A DNA stretch of 64,000 nucleotides from Closterium sp. Naga37s-1. Its lineage: Eukaryota; Streptophyta; Zygnematophyceae; Desmidiales; Closteriaceae. The stretch is taken from NCBI GenBank assembly GCA_947471745.1, contig CANJKZ010000929.1:1234001-1298000 (forward strand), written 5' to 3'. Position numbers and translations under genes: made by a program. The notes under the pieces are model-generated. The model worked only from the letters and a program-made list of their open reading frames with translations, did no database searches and was not told the origin of the DNA. Numbering within the stretch: the first letter of the stretch is position 1; each line of letters opens with the position of its first letter. Shown one piece after another: positions 1 through 8,949 of the stretch.

Positions 1-1782
1 GGGGAGGAGTAGTGTCCCGGGCGGCGGTAGCCCCAGGACCGCTCTCCAAAGCACCAGTCGCACCACCCCCAGAGCCAACACCACCACCAGCAACGCGGCC
101 AGTCCCTGGCTCTCCAGGTCCAGCAGAGGGTGCACCCGCACCCCCAGTCGTAGCACCCTCGGGGACCGCTAGACTAACACCAGCTCCACGAAGACTAGAA
201 CCTCCTGCAGACACGGGCTCAGCTCCAACTCCAGCACCCCCAGCACCGGGACCTTGTGCAGGCACACTCTCAGCTCCAACTCCACCACCTCCAGAGGTAG
301 CACCTCCAGGGTCCGCGCTACGGACACCAGCACCCTCAGGGTCTGCAGCAGCCTGTGGAGGAAGAGCTGGCGGCTGCTGCGGTGACTTTGAGGAGGACTG
401 CGGAGAAGGGGACCGGACCTGAGGGGCTACCGAGGGGGGGGGGGGGGGGTAGCATGTGACACACCTGACGGGGCTGGACCAGGGGGGGGAGGCTGTACCG
501 GAGGAGCAGGAGGGGGATTGGGAGTCAGGAAGAGAGGGAAGGGGAACCGGGAGACCTCGACAGGGGTACCGGGTGTAGTAGGGGACTGACTCGTCAAAAC
601 GGACGTCACAGGAGTCAAGGAACCGATAAAGGGGAGGGTGGTAGAAGGTGAAGTCAGAGGAGTCCTCTCGAAAACAAGGAAGACACAGGGATGGGCGCGA
701 GGGGAGAGCTTGTCCGCGGAGGTGTCGCGAACAAGCGCCAAGCAGCCCCAGACACGAAAACGCGACGCAACACCAGGGGACCCGGTCCAAAGACTGGTTG
801 GTGAAACCCCTGGCCGGGAGACACGTGGCTAGAGGTTCAGCTGGTGAGCGGCGTACCGATCCGCGTAGGGCCACAGAAAATGGGGCGCACGGGCGTGGAT
901 CATGGAGGTGCGTGCAATCTCCATGACCAAGCCTATGCGGCGTTCAGCAACCCCATTCTGCTGTGGGGACTCTGGAATCGTTCAGGACTGGAGGATGCCC
1001 TGCTCACAACAGAATCCGGCAAGAACGCTCGAGCGAAACTCACCCCCACGGTCGGAGCGAAGACAGCTGACACGACGGTGACGAGTAACCTCTGTCATGA
1101 GCAACCACCGGATCAGCGTAGAAGTCACGTAGGACTTCTTCGCCAAAGGGAAAACGGTGGTGTAGCGAGAGTAGTCGTCGACGACCACCAGAAAGAAACT
1201 CTCTCGCTCAGGACCGGGGTGATAGGCGGGGCCCTAGACGTCCAAGTGGAGAGTCTTGAAGGGCTTGGTGGCCGGACTAAGGGAGGAGGAGTGAGGGGTG
1301 GCGCGCAACCGACCCTCGACACAAGGGCCGCAAGGTGGAGCAGGCGAAGGCGGCAGCGATGGCAAGACTCACGGGAGGCCTAAGACAAGACGCTGACTAG
1401 ACATAGTGCAAAGGCGAGGAAGGAACGGGTAACCAAGACGGTGGTGGGAGTGGAGTAGCGGGCCTTGATCGCAGTCAGGAACTCGCTAGCAGTGCGAACC
1501 TGGGTGGAGTGGGTCGGACTCGGGGAGGAGGCTGCTGAGGGCGATGCAGGTCGCGGCGTCGCGCGACCTCCAGGCTGTCAGGGCAAAACTTTCTCTGTCC
1601 GCAGTGGTTGGGTCAGCGCCTAGGGGTTCAGGAGCAGAGGGCGCAAGAAGGTCACCGGAGGTGTGCGCCCAGAGGGACTCTCCTCCGTGCGCAGCCGGAG
1701 GGCGCTGCGCACGGAAGAGCCAGACAAAGAACTCCAGCGGCCTACCCTCGGCATTAAAGCGCAGGACCCTAGGCGTCGCCAT
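1..1782 (-). pseudogene. A1 gag-pol remnant (gag N-terminus, integrase, linker)
   Basis: Family A gag starts at 1782 (MATPRVLRFNAEG) and runs to about 1490. It then jumps to the integrase zinc-binding segment (HHRLGYPFLPRL, about 1440-1395), so most of gag and all of protease are missing compared with A6. The integrase core follows: VVDDYSRYTTVF near 1170 and RSDRGGEF near 1060, then an in-frame stop shortly after. Around 880-930 the conserved QQNG..ERR..MV stretch is readable in pieces. At 427-741 comes the post-integrase segment SADKLSPRA.PCVFL, then a proline-rich linker. Several frame changes occur. RT and RNase H would lie left of the window. It cannot make a working polyprotein. Confidence 0.75.
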
Positions 1783-1824
1783 AGCTGATGCGGAGGGGAG
1801 GGAGCTACTGCTGCCACGTCTTAG

Positions 1825-2303
1825 TTTGGCGGAGGAAACCCTAGCTGATGGGGACGGGCAGGGCGCGACACGACGGGACAGGCAGGGCGTGCCGCGACGG
1901 GCAGGGAGGCGCGACGGGCACGGCGCGACGGGACGGGCAGGGCGCGACGCGACGGGACGGGTAGGGTGCAACGCGATGGGCAGGGAGGCGTGACGGGAGC
2001 GAGGGGACGGCACGGGACGGGTGCGATGCGATGGGACAACCAGAGCACGACGCGATGGGCAGGGAGAAGCGACGGGCGCGAGGGGACGGGACGGGACGGG
2101 ACGGGACGGGTGCGACGCGACGGGACGGGCAGGGCGCGACACGACGGACAGGGAGGCACGACGGGCGCAACAGGACGGGACGGGACGGGCGCGACGCGAC
2201 GGGACGGGCAGGGTGCGACGCGACGGGTAGGGAGGTGCGACGGGCGCGAAGGGACAGGACGGGACGGGACGGGCGCGGCGCGACGGACGCGAGGGGACGG
2301 TAC
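1825..2303. repeat. GACGGGACGGGC-type microsatellite in A1 leader
   Basis: Irregular tandem array built on GACGG, GACGGGCAGGGCGCGAC and similar short units, between the A1 gag start and its primer site. All six frames here contain long low-complexity open stretches (Arg/Gly/Asp or Pro/Ser/Arg) that are not genes. The array resumes in decayed form at 3932-4028 on the other side of T1. Confidence 0.75.
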
Positions 2304-2514
2304 TGTCAAGAAACATATTTCTATATAACTACCCTTTGCATTAACATAGTGTAGTGTAGCCTAATGTTGGTGGTGCACCCATTGCATGCTTGATATATCT
2401 AGTAACTCTTCTCTTAGTAAAGCTCCTCTTTTGGCCAACACCTTCCTCTCGCTACTCTCATGCTAGCTAAACCCTAGGCTCCTTAGCCTACTAAGTCAAG
2501 CATGTACTTTGACA
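2304..2514 (+). repeat. T1 5' LTR
   Basis: 211 bp, TG...CA ends with short inverted termini (TGTCAA/TTGACA). A TATA-like CTATATAA lies near the start. Homologous to the T3 LTR at 35476-35695 (shared GTGTAGTGTA, GGTGGTGCACC and CCTAAGCCTA-type blocks). Confidence 0.9.
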
Positions 2515-2526
2515 TGCTATCAGAGC
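2515..2526 (+). promoter_or_regulatory. T1 primer-binding site
   Basis: TGCTATCAGAGC, one mismatch from TGGTATCAGAGC, the usual plant initiator-tRNA-Met site. The same variant occurs in T2. It is followed by a GGTCC/GGACC hairpin (2529-2544) and GGGCCCACC (2556-2564). Confidence 0.75.
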
Positions 2527-3294
2527 AGGTCCCTCCTAGGACCTAATGTTCATGGGCCCACCAAACCCGCCATCTCCGATGGCGGCCTATTTTCCTGCTG
2601 TAGCAGCTCCGCGAGCTGATGGCGTCGAGCTCGCTTCCGTTCGCGGTCCGCGGGCGTTTCGAGCGCGCTTCGGGTGCGTGCGTTGCGCACGCGATTTGCG
2701 CGCACTTTGGGACGGCGCCCGTGACGCTCGTCGCTCGCCTCGTCGTGCGGACCCTGCTGTCTTGTCGCCCCGCCGCTACAGACCTCGCCGGATGCCCCGT
2801 CGCCCCACGGCCCCCCCCGTCGCCCCGTGTCGTTTCGTCGTCCCGCGGCCCCCTCCGTTGCTCCGTGCCGTTTCGTCGCCCTGTGGCCCCGTCGCCCGCT
2901 TCCCGTCGCCCTCTCCACCCTCGTTGCGCGCAGCAGCAGCCGCGCGCACTGCAGCTGCGCGCGTTTGAAGCTATGCGCAACTGCGCGCGTGGCGGCTGCA
3001 GTGCGCGCAGCTGCACACGAATCTGCAGCTGCAAGTGCAGCCTCTACCCCGCCCCCTTCTTCTCCCTCTCCCTGCTGCGCGTGCAGCAGAAAGGAGGGGG
3101 GTGGGGGTCGGGGGGGGTGGGGGGGAAGGGTGTTGGGGGTCGGGGGAGTGGCGGTAGGGTTGCCTGCGCCTGTGGGGTGAAGGGTGATGGGGGGGTGGAT
3201 AATGGAGGGTGAGGGGGTGGCAAGAGGGGTGCGGTTCCGGGGGGTGGCTGTACAAGGGGGGTAAGGTTTAGCGGGGGTGGTTGAAAGGGGGTGT

Positions 3295-3615
3295 GGTATT
3301 GGGGGTTCGTAAGAGGGGTTCGCCGCGTGGCTCCCCCACCTCCTCTCCTCATCCCCTCTCACCCTCCCCTTTATAATTGGGGGTTCGTTAGAGGGGTTCG
3401 CCTCATAGCTCCCCCCCACCTCCTCTCCTCATCCCCCTCTCACCTCCCCCTTTGTAATTGGGGGTTCGTAAGAGGGGTTCGCCGCGTGGCTCCCCCCCAC
3501 CTCCTCTCCTCATCCCCCTCTCACCTCCCCCTTTATAATTGGGGGTTCTTATGAGGGGTTCACTGCGTGGCTCCCCCCCACCTCCTCTCCTCATCCCTCT
3601 CTCACCTCCTCCTCC
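3295..3615 (+). repeat. About 80-bp tandem repeat, four copies, inside T1
   Basis: Four units each start near ATTGGGGGTTCGT, continue with AGAGGGGTTCGCCGCGTGGCT, then a C/T-rich tail (CCTCCTCTCCTCATCCC) and CTTTATAATTG. Unit starts are at about 3297, 3376, 3456 and 3537. No coding function is seen. Confidence 0.85.
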
Positions 3616-3715
3616 TCACTTTCCCTCTCCTTCTTCCGCTGCGCACTCTGTTTGGTGTACCCCTTCAGGGGTCGTAAACTTCACATTGTTATTGCTGCTG
3701 GAAGTTATGGGGGCG

Positions 3716-3926
3716 TGTCAAGAAACATATTTCTATATAACTGCCCTTTGCATTAACATAGTGTAGTGTAGCCTAATGTTGGTGGTGCACCCCTCGCATG
3801 CTTGCTATATCCTGTAACTCTTCTCTTAGTGAAGCTCCTCTTTTGGCCAACACCTTCCTCTCGCTACTCTCATACTAGCTAAACCCCAGGCTCCTAAGCC
3901 TACTAAGTCAAGCATGTACTTTGACA
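3716..3926 (+). repeat. T1 3' LTR
   Basis: 211 bp, same ends as the 5' copy and the same length. Followed directly by the second copy of TSD GGTAC. Confidence 0.9.
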
Positions 3927-4038
3927 GGTACGAGCGCGACGGTAGGGCGCTATGGGCGTGGTAGGCTAGGCGCAACGGGTGGGAACGGATCAAGCGGGAG
4001 GAAGAGGATCCAACAGGATCCTAACCTAGGTGATACCA

Positions 4039-4148
4039 TGTCAGAAACGGAATGATGTCTGTGTTACTGTGAGTTGGGGTACATACTACCTAACCCTAAC
4101 AACTGTACCCCACATGACATGCCTCACTACAGGCTACAACATTTGACT
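4039..4148 (-). repeat. A1 5' LTR
   Basis: About 110 bp, minus orientation. It ends (minus sense) TTTCTGACA followed by TGGTATCACC as primer site, and starts AGTCAAATG, one base off TGTCAAATG. It resembles the LTR at 8759-8888, so the two define an LTR subgroup distinct from A3-A7. Confidence 0.7.
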
Positions 4149-5135
4149 TATTCCACACCTTCTAGAGGGTTCGGATAAAATGCTTCTGCCTGGCAGCAGG
4201 GCTGTTTTTATCAGGGTAATTACCCTGATTTCAGGGTGATTTTAAGCTTTCCACTTTGTGGAGACTGAAATTTCAGAATTAATGATTTTTCAATCCTGAT
4301 CCAATCAGAGTAATAGATTTCGTATCCCTGATTTTGAGTACAGTGTAACAGACTAGCCTGTTAGCGGACCCTGACTTAAGTGAGTATCGACTCCGTGGTC
4401 CCTGAATTTGACCTTATCGAGAGGAAGTTTCTTCGAACGTTCCTTCCGATAACCCCGCCTTCGAATTGTTCGCAGTACAGCCAGCGCACGAGCGAACCCC
4501 AAATAGACATTATCGAGACAAATTTTCTTTGATATTTCGTTTCGACACACTCACCATCGAGGTCGTATTGGAGTTTCCTGGAAGTACCCTTATGTGCGTA
4601 GCCCCCCGCTTTATCAAGAAGAAGTTCTTTGAAATTTCGTTCCTATACACCCACCATCGAGGTTCAGTTTCGATAATGCACAGCGCGTTACTACACTGAT
4701 CCTGACTTCCCGACCCTGAACAATCAGACTATATAAGTTCCCAACACTGAGCAATCAGGGTGATGTTTTCCTGGAAAATATGCACCAATAATACAAGGGG
4801 GATTTTTTTCCCGGAATCAGGGAGGCCTAATTTGAAACGTCAGCCCTGCCTGGCAGCGCATGACAACCTGATCGGGTCGCTCGGCAGGTTTCGCGTCAGC
4901 ACTGGCAAGGTGCGTTGCTCCGGGACAGCTTTTGTGTGGTGGAAAATCGAATCGTGGCAAGTTTTGTCGGGATTCCATGCATGATCCCATGCGCACGTTA
5001 CACAGTTGTGTTTGGTGCCTTTAAAAGCAAAATTTCATTTTTGTCATTATAAAAGCGCTGGCGCTAATGTTCGTCCCTCAATTACAAGCGCCCCCCTTAA
5101 AAAAATGAATTTGTTATAAGCGCATATGCGCTACT
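4149..5135. other. Gene-free, AT-richer stretch
   Basis: No convincing gene. It holds a perfect 20-bp palindrome at 4210-4229 centred on AATT, flanked by further TCAGGGT copies. It also holds two or three decayed copies of a unit containing CACCATCGAGG preceded by TTTCGTT (about 4500-4670). Open frames are short and unlike known families. It may be old LTR-element debris or host spacer. Confidence 0.5.
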
Positions 5136-5275
5136 TGTCAAGATAGCAAGCAGGAATGAGAACAGCAAAAGAGGGTTTCACTAGCAAACAATGGGATGCA
5201 TATAGCAAACCCTAACTGGGCTGTACTCACTATAGAGTACCCCACTGCAGACTAGACAAATAACACATTCTGACA
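5136..5275 (-). repeat. T2 3' LTR
   Basis: 140 bp, preceded by the TSD CTACT. The element body lies to its right. Confidence 0.9.
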
Positions 5276-5292
5276 CACCCCCATAGGCAAAG
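5276..5292 (-). promoter_or_regulatory. T2 polypurine tract, same as family A
   Basis: In minus sense CTTTGCCTATGGGGGTG directly before the 3' LTR. The same string precedes the 3' LTRs of A4, A5, A6 and A7. Confidence 0.8.
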
Positions 5293-5857
5293 TGGGGTAT
5301 GATCAGCACAGCAAGCAGTCGCATAAAAAGTTCACAAGCACAAGCAAAACTAGAGGCAGTCACAGGTGGCAAGTGAGGAGGAGGAGGGACTGTGAGAGGA
5401 GTGGAGATAGGAGGCGACGGGTGAAGCCGCAGACACACGGGCAACAGGAGCGGCGCGCACGGGCTACCGGACACAAGCAAGGGTATCCCGACTACTGGAG
5501 TCACTGGCTCCGCGGCTAAGACGAGCGGCTGGAGCAACGGACCCACGGGCGACTGGCGCAGCAGGCTCACTGGGCTACCGGAGCAAGGATGACCCCCGGA
5601 CTACTGGCGCTGCTGACGTCACGACGGCTACCTCCGTTCAACCTCCCCCAACTGTCCCACACCCCTTTCACACACCCCTTGCTGCACCCCTAGCTCCACT
5701 CCCACGACACCCCCCTAGCGCCACTCCCTCGGCTCCCACACACCCACCCCCCTCAGCGGCAGCTGCAGCAGTGGGAGACGGAGGAGGAGGAGCAGGGGAC
5801 GGCTCACACACCCGCCACCCCACGGCTGTACGCGCAGCAAGGAGGCGAAGGAGAAGA

Positions 5858-5930
5858 GGGGGGGGGGGGGGGGGGGGAGGAGGCTGCGCGCGGGTCCCCG
5901 GGGGCGACGCGCGGGTCCACGGGGGGGGGG

Positions 5931-5963
<33 letters not shown>
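5858..5963. repeat. Long G homopolymer runs inside T2
   Basis: A run of about 20 G near 5858-5878, and a nearly pure G stretch from about 5923 to 5963. Both lie in a GC-rich leader-like segment with GCGCGGGTCGACGGGG units and could form G-quadruplexes. Long Gly/Arg or Pro frames across this stretch are composition artefacts. Confidence 0.7.
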
Positions 5964-5965
<2 letters not shown>

Positions 5966-6327
5966 GACGGGGACGGGCGCGCGGGTCGACGGGGGCGCCG
6001 CGAAGGGCGACGGGGAGCCGCGTGCGGGTCTCGGGGGGCGCCGCGACGGACGACAGGGGGGAGCGCGCGGGTCGACGGGGACGGGCGCGCGGGTCGACGG
6101 GGGCGCCGCGACGGGCGATGGGGAGCCGCGCACGGGTCCCTGGGGGCGCCGCGACGGACGACGAAACCGCTGCGCGCGCCCAGGGTGCGCGGCGGGTAGG
6201 AAATCGCCACGCGCCCCGAGCGCGTGGCGGGCAGGAAAACCGCCACGCGCTCCGTCGCGCGCCACGGGGCGCGCGACACAGAGTACAGCAGCGGAAGCAG
6301 GTGGGCCCACAGGCCAAGAGCGTAGAC

Positions 6328-6339
6328 GCTCTGATAGCA
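6328..6339 (-). promoter_or_regulatory. T2 primer-binding site
   Basis: Minus sense TGCTATCAGAGC, the same variant as T1. It is followed (minus sense) by CGCTC pairing with GAGCG around a TCTA loop, then GGGCCCAC. Confidence 0.8.
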
Positions 6340-6479
6340 TGTCAAGATAGCAAGCAGGAATGAGAACAGCAGAAGAGGGTTTCACTAGCAAACAATGGGA
6401 TACATATAGCAAACTCTAACAGGGCTGTACTCACTATAGAGTACCCCATTGCAGACTAGACAAATAACACATTCTGACA
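6340..6479 (-). repeat. T2 5' LTR
   Basis: 140 bp, followed by TSD CTACT at 6480-6484. Confidence 0.9.
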
Positions 6480-6679
6480 CTACTATCCGGGGCCAGACGG
6501 TAGTCATTCTCTGTTGTAGATCAGAAGCACCCATACTACATAGCAAGTTCCAAAGCAAGCAGTTCATATATTACCAGCACAAAACAGTTCTAGCCAGCCC
6601 TGTACTCTCAGGGGTACTGGTACGTACATTCCCAAATTCAGATGTCCAACAACTGTAACCAACCCCACATAAAACAAAC
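6480..6679. other. Spacer between T2 and element B
   Basis: 200 bp with no recognisable gene or repeat. It includes a GGGGTACTGGTACGTAC stretch near 6610. Probably the sequence T2 inserted into. Confidence 0.5.
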
Positions 6680-7091
6680 TGTTACGATATGATATCATAT
6701 GAAAAGGCATTCCTGTACGCTGCAGGAGCCGACTCTACCGAGTACGAAGTCGAGGAGTCAGAAGAGCCGAAGCGACGCAGCAACCGTCTGATCAAGACCG
6801 ATGCAGGCAGAAACATTAGAAATGAAAAGAGGGGGAGCAGGTTTGTAACAGGTTCCTGCGCCGCACGGTTTTGAATTCGCTGCAATAAGGGAATGTACCC
6901 CTTAGAGTACATAGCTAGTCTAGGTCCTTTCGTATTCCCCTGTATTCTTATATAAACCCGATGTATGCATGCTATTATCAATCTCAGTCATTTACATTCA
7001 CTCTGACCTGAGTTCACTACTTCCGCTGCAACAATTACTCTGCGATCAATCCTGAGCGATCCTTCGCTAAGTCCCACTTGGGATTGTAACA
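6680..7091 (+). repeat. Element B 5' LTR
   Basis: Starts TGTTACG and ends TTGTAACA, giving inverted TGTTA/TAACA termini. A TATA box (TATATAAA, 6949-6956) lies about 140 bp before the end, a normal U3/R layout. Unlike the family A LTRs in length and sequence. Confidence 0.75.
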
Positions 7092-7185
7092 TGGTATGAG
7101 AGCTACTCAGGGATTCTTCGCGACATCACTTCCGTAAACTTCGCCCAACTCAGATCCGGTGAGCGGCACACGCTCCAAGACCAAG

Positions 7186-8431
7186 ATGGCCGGAGGATTT
7201 GGAGGCCAAGCAAATCTAACGGCTGAAGGACAAACCAACCCGGCTGCGACAAATGAGGCGACAACCACGATCGGCACTGCCGCACTCGAGCAGTTATTCG
7301 CTCGACTTTCTACTATGGAGAAAGGAACTCCAAGAACTGCGCAAAGGCGATGCGGGAACCTCTTCCCAACCAGTTCAACCTGGACAACCGGCTACGAAAA
7401 GCCGTGATACCGCCACGCACACCTTCTCCCTCGACACAGACAAATCAACAACAACTGCCCCCCGTCCAAGTGACGAAGCTATCAATTCTGCGCAAGCACG
7501 CTTTCTCAGCGTTTCAAAAAATAAAACTACTGCCGCATTTGACGGCAAGGACTTCTATACATGGAGTTTCGAGCTTCAGCTCCTCCTACAAACAGCGCAG
7601 ATCTACCATTACTTCGACGGCTCCTATCCTAAACCGGTGGACGACACCGACGGCGCCAGGGCTCAGTACTACAGCGAGTCCCTCATGGCGTACAGTGTGC
7701 TGCTACGAAATATGACGCCTGCGGAACAACTCAGTATTCGCTCCTACAAAGAGAGCGCCGCTCCAGCCTTGGAAGCCTGGAAGCACCTCGTTGAGGTCTA
7801 TCAGCCGAAGGATTCGGTTACCGCCAGCAGGCTCCTGCAGCAACTCATGGAAACAAATATGGGGCATGGGGAGAAAGCGAATTCTTATATCAACCGTTGT
7901 CGGAACATCCGTGACCAGATCACGAAGCATGGGAGCGCAATCTCGGAAGAGATCTTCGTCAACATTGTCCTCCAAGGACTCGGGCCAGAGTGGAAGCCTT
8001 GGAAAGCGCTACTCCGACAGAGAGGAATTCTCTCAGAAGCCGCGCTATGCGCCGCACTCCTGACTGAACAGCAGGACATGGACTCGAGCAGAACAAGCTC
8101 CGCGCCGCGCCGAGAGCGCCTTGCGTTCTACGCAGACAACCGTGAAGAGCGACGACAACCAAGGCGCCATTATTGCAAAATATGCAAAGTCTTCAGACAT
8201 TCAACGGATCGATGCAAATCCCGATCCAACTATCGCCACCCGAATTCCACTCACCACAACAACTGGGTCGGCCGACAAGACGCTCGTCATTCTCAGCCTC
8301 AGCATCAGAAATCTCCTCCCTCTGCGCAGCATCAACATCAGCAGCCACAAGGACCTCAGTCAGGAGCTCCTAGAAATATTATCGCGAACATGGCGACGCG
8401 ACGTCGTCGCACTGCTGAACCAGACGAATAG
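7186..8431 (+). pseudogene. Element B gag (UBN2-type, one frameshift)
   Basis: Gag, the particle-forming protein of copia elements. I start it at the ATG at 7186 (MAGGFGGQANLTAEG) because that frame gives a plausible N-terminus. Near 7323 one extra G shifts the frame, after which it runs open to 8431 (about 370 residues). The middle matches the copia gag pattern: FDGKDFYTWSFELQLLL near 7540, AWKHLVEVY near 7780, and a long helix-rich stretch with LLQQLMETNMGHGEKANSYI. A complete zinc knuckle CKICKVFRHSTDRC (CX2CX4HX4C) sits near 8175-8216, before a Gln/His/Ser-rich tail. The stop at 8431 follows PDE without a protease. The frameshift could be programmed, but I favour decay. Confidence 0.7.
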
Positions 8432-8758
8432 GACGAACTTCACGGAGGACTGATTGAATCAGAAGAGTGATGGAATAATCCCCTCACAGAAGACCACTAC
8501 TACCAATATGACGAAGACGAGCAAGATTGGCACCTGCCAATACCACTGCGGGAAAGCCCGCCACATGACAACTAGCACTACGTACCTGTGGGATGGAAAG
8601 AAGATGAATATCCATTCTTCCACAGACGCTACAAGGCAACCTTGGTGACTCCGCGACTGGCGCTACTCCTGCGCAGAAACAACACCGACAACCACTACAC
8701 CTAGTATCTGGACAGCTGCCGCAGACAGCACATGGTGGGATCTGTTCGATACGTCTTG
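8432..8758. other. Element B downstream remnant
   Basis: No long frame. A segment near 8700-8750 reads like WTAADSTWWDLF and could be the decayed start of a copia protease, but this is weak. The stretch ends at the LTR starting at 8759. Confidence 0.4.
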
Positions 8759-8888
8759 TGTCAAATGTTATATCTGCTACAGTTTGTTTAGGCTGTAGTG
8801 GGGTAGTTACTATGGGGTACAGTAAGTTTAGGGTTTCCTACTTGTACCCAACTCTTTCCTAGTTCAATCACTCTTGTTCATTCTGACA
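8759..8888 (+). repeat. Lone plus-strand copia LTR, A1-like subgroup
   Basis: 130 bp, TGTCAAATG...ATTCTGACA, followed by a TGGTATCACGAGC primer site and a 57-bp leader stub (GCCTAGGTTAGCCACCTAGG, then GGGCCCAC). The body of this plus-strand element is gone: at about 8945 the leader meets the cut 3' end of A3, which runs the other way. Confidence 0.75.
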
Positions 8889-8949
8889 TGGTATCACGAG
8901 CCTAGGTTAGCCACCTAGGACCGCTTACTACTACGGGCCCACTATTCCG

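Larger units (their letters stand above)
2304..3926 (+). mobile_element. T1: non-autonomous (TRIM-like) LTR element, 1.6 kb
   Basis: Two 211-bp LTRs (2304-2514 and 3716-3926) begin TGTCAAG and end TTTGACA. They enclose 1.2 kb without gag or pol. A perfect 5-bp TSD, GGTAC, flanks it (2299-2303 and 3927-3931). A primer site (2515-2526) follows the 5' LTR and a purine-rich run ending GGGGGCG precedes the 3' LTR. By eye the LTRs differ at about ten positions, so it is older than most inserts here. Movement must have depended on proteins from another element; its leader signals resemble family A. Confidence 0.9.
1..4148 (-). mobile_element. A1: degenerate Ty1/copia family A element, 3' end outside window
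   Basis: Reads right to left: 5' LTR at 4039-4148, primer site just left of it, a GC-rich leader, gag start near 1782, then integrase and the start of the integrase-RT linker running off the left edge. T1 (2304-3926) is nested in the leader; the pieces rejoin at TSD GGTAC. The coding part is broken throughout, so this is the oldest-looking family A copy here. The 3' LTR is not in the window, so its own TSD cannot be tested. Confidence 0.8.
5136..6479 (-). mobile_element. T2: non-autonomous LTR element, 1.34 kb, related to family A
   Basis: Two 140-bp LTRs (5136-5275 and 6340-6479; TGTCAAGATA...ATTCTGACA on plus) flanked by TSD CTACT (5131-5135 and 6480-6484). Orientation is minus: the primer site (6328-6339) lies left of the right LTR and the polypurine tract next to the left LTR. 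The inner 1.06 kb has no gag or pol, only a GC-rich leader with G-runs. Its polypurine tract matches family A (TTTGCCTATGGGGGTG), and its leader has the hairpin and GGGCCCAC seen in family A. I infer a parasite of family A. LTRs differ at about five sites. Confidence 0.9.
6680..8758 (+). mobile_element. Element B: LTR element with gag only, 3' end missing
   Basis: A 412-bp 5' LTR (6680-7091) is followed by a primer site (TGGTATGAGAGC, one mismatch to the initiator-Met type) and a copia-type gag (7186-8431). No protease, integrase or RT is found in the 330 bp after gag. No second LTR appears: the element stops where another LTR begins at 8759. Either it is a gag-only derivative or a larger element cut by a later event; with one LTR the two cannot be told apart. 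Confidence 0.7.

Noticed and set aside
1821-2354. Several 70-270 codon frames across the GACGGG microsatellite
   Set aside because: Composition artefacts: every frame is open because the repeat contains few stops.
2543-3600. Long open frames (up to 289 codons) on both strands inside T1
   Set aside because: Made of Pro/Arg/Ala or Gly low-complexity from GC-rich repeat; no domain, and they overlap in several frames.
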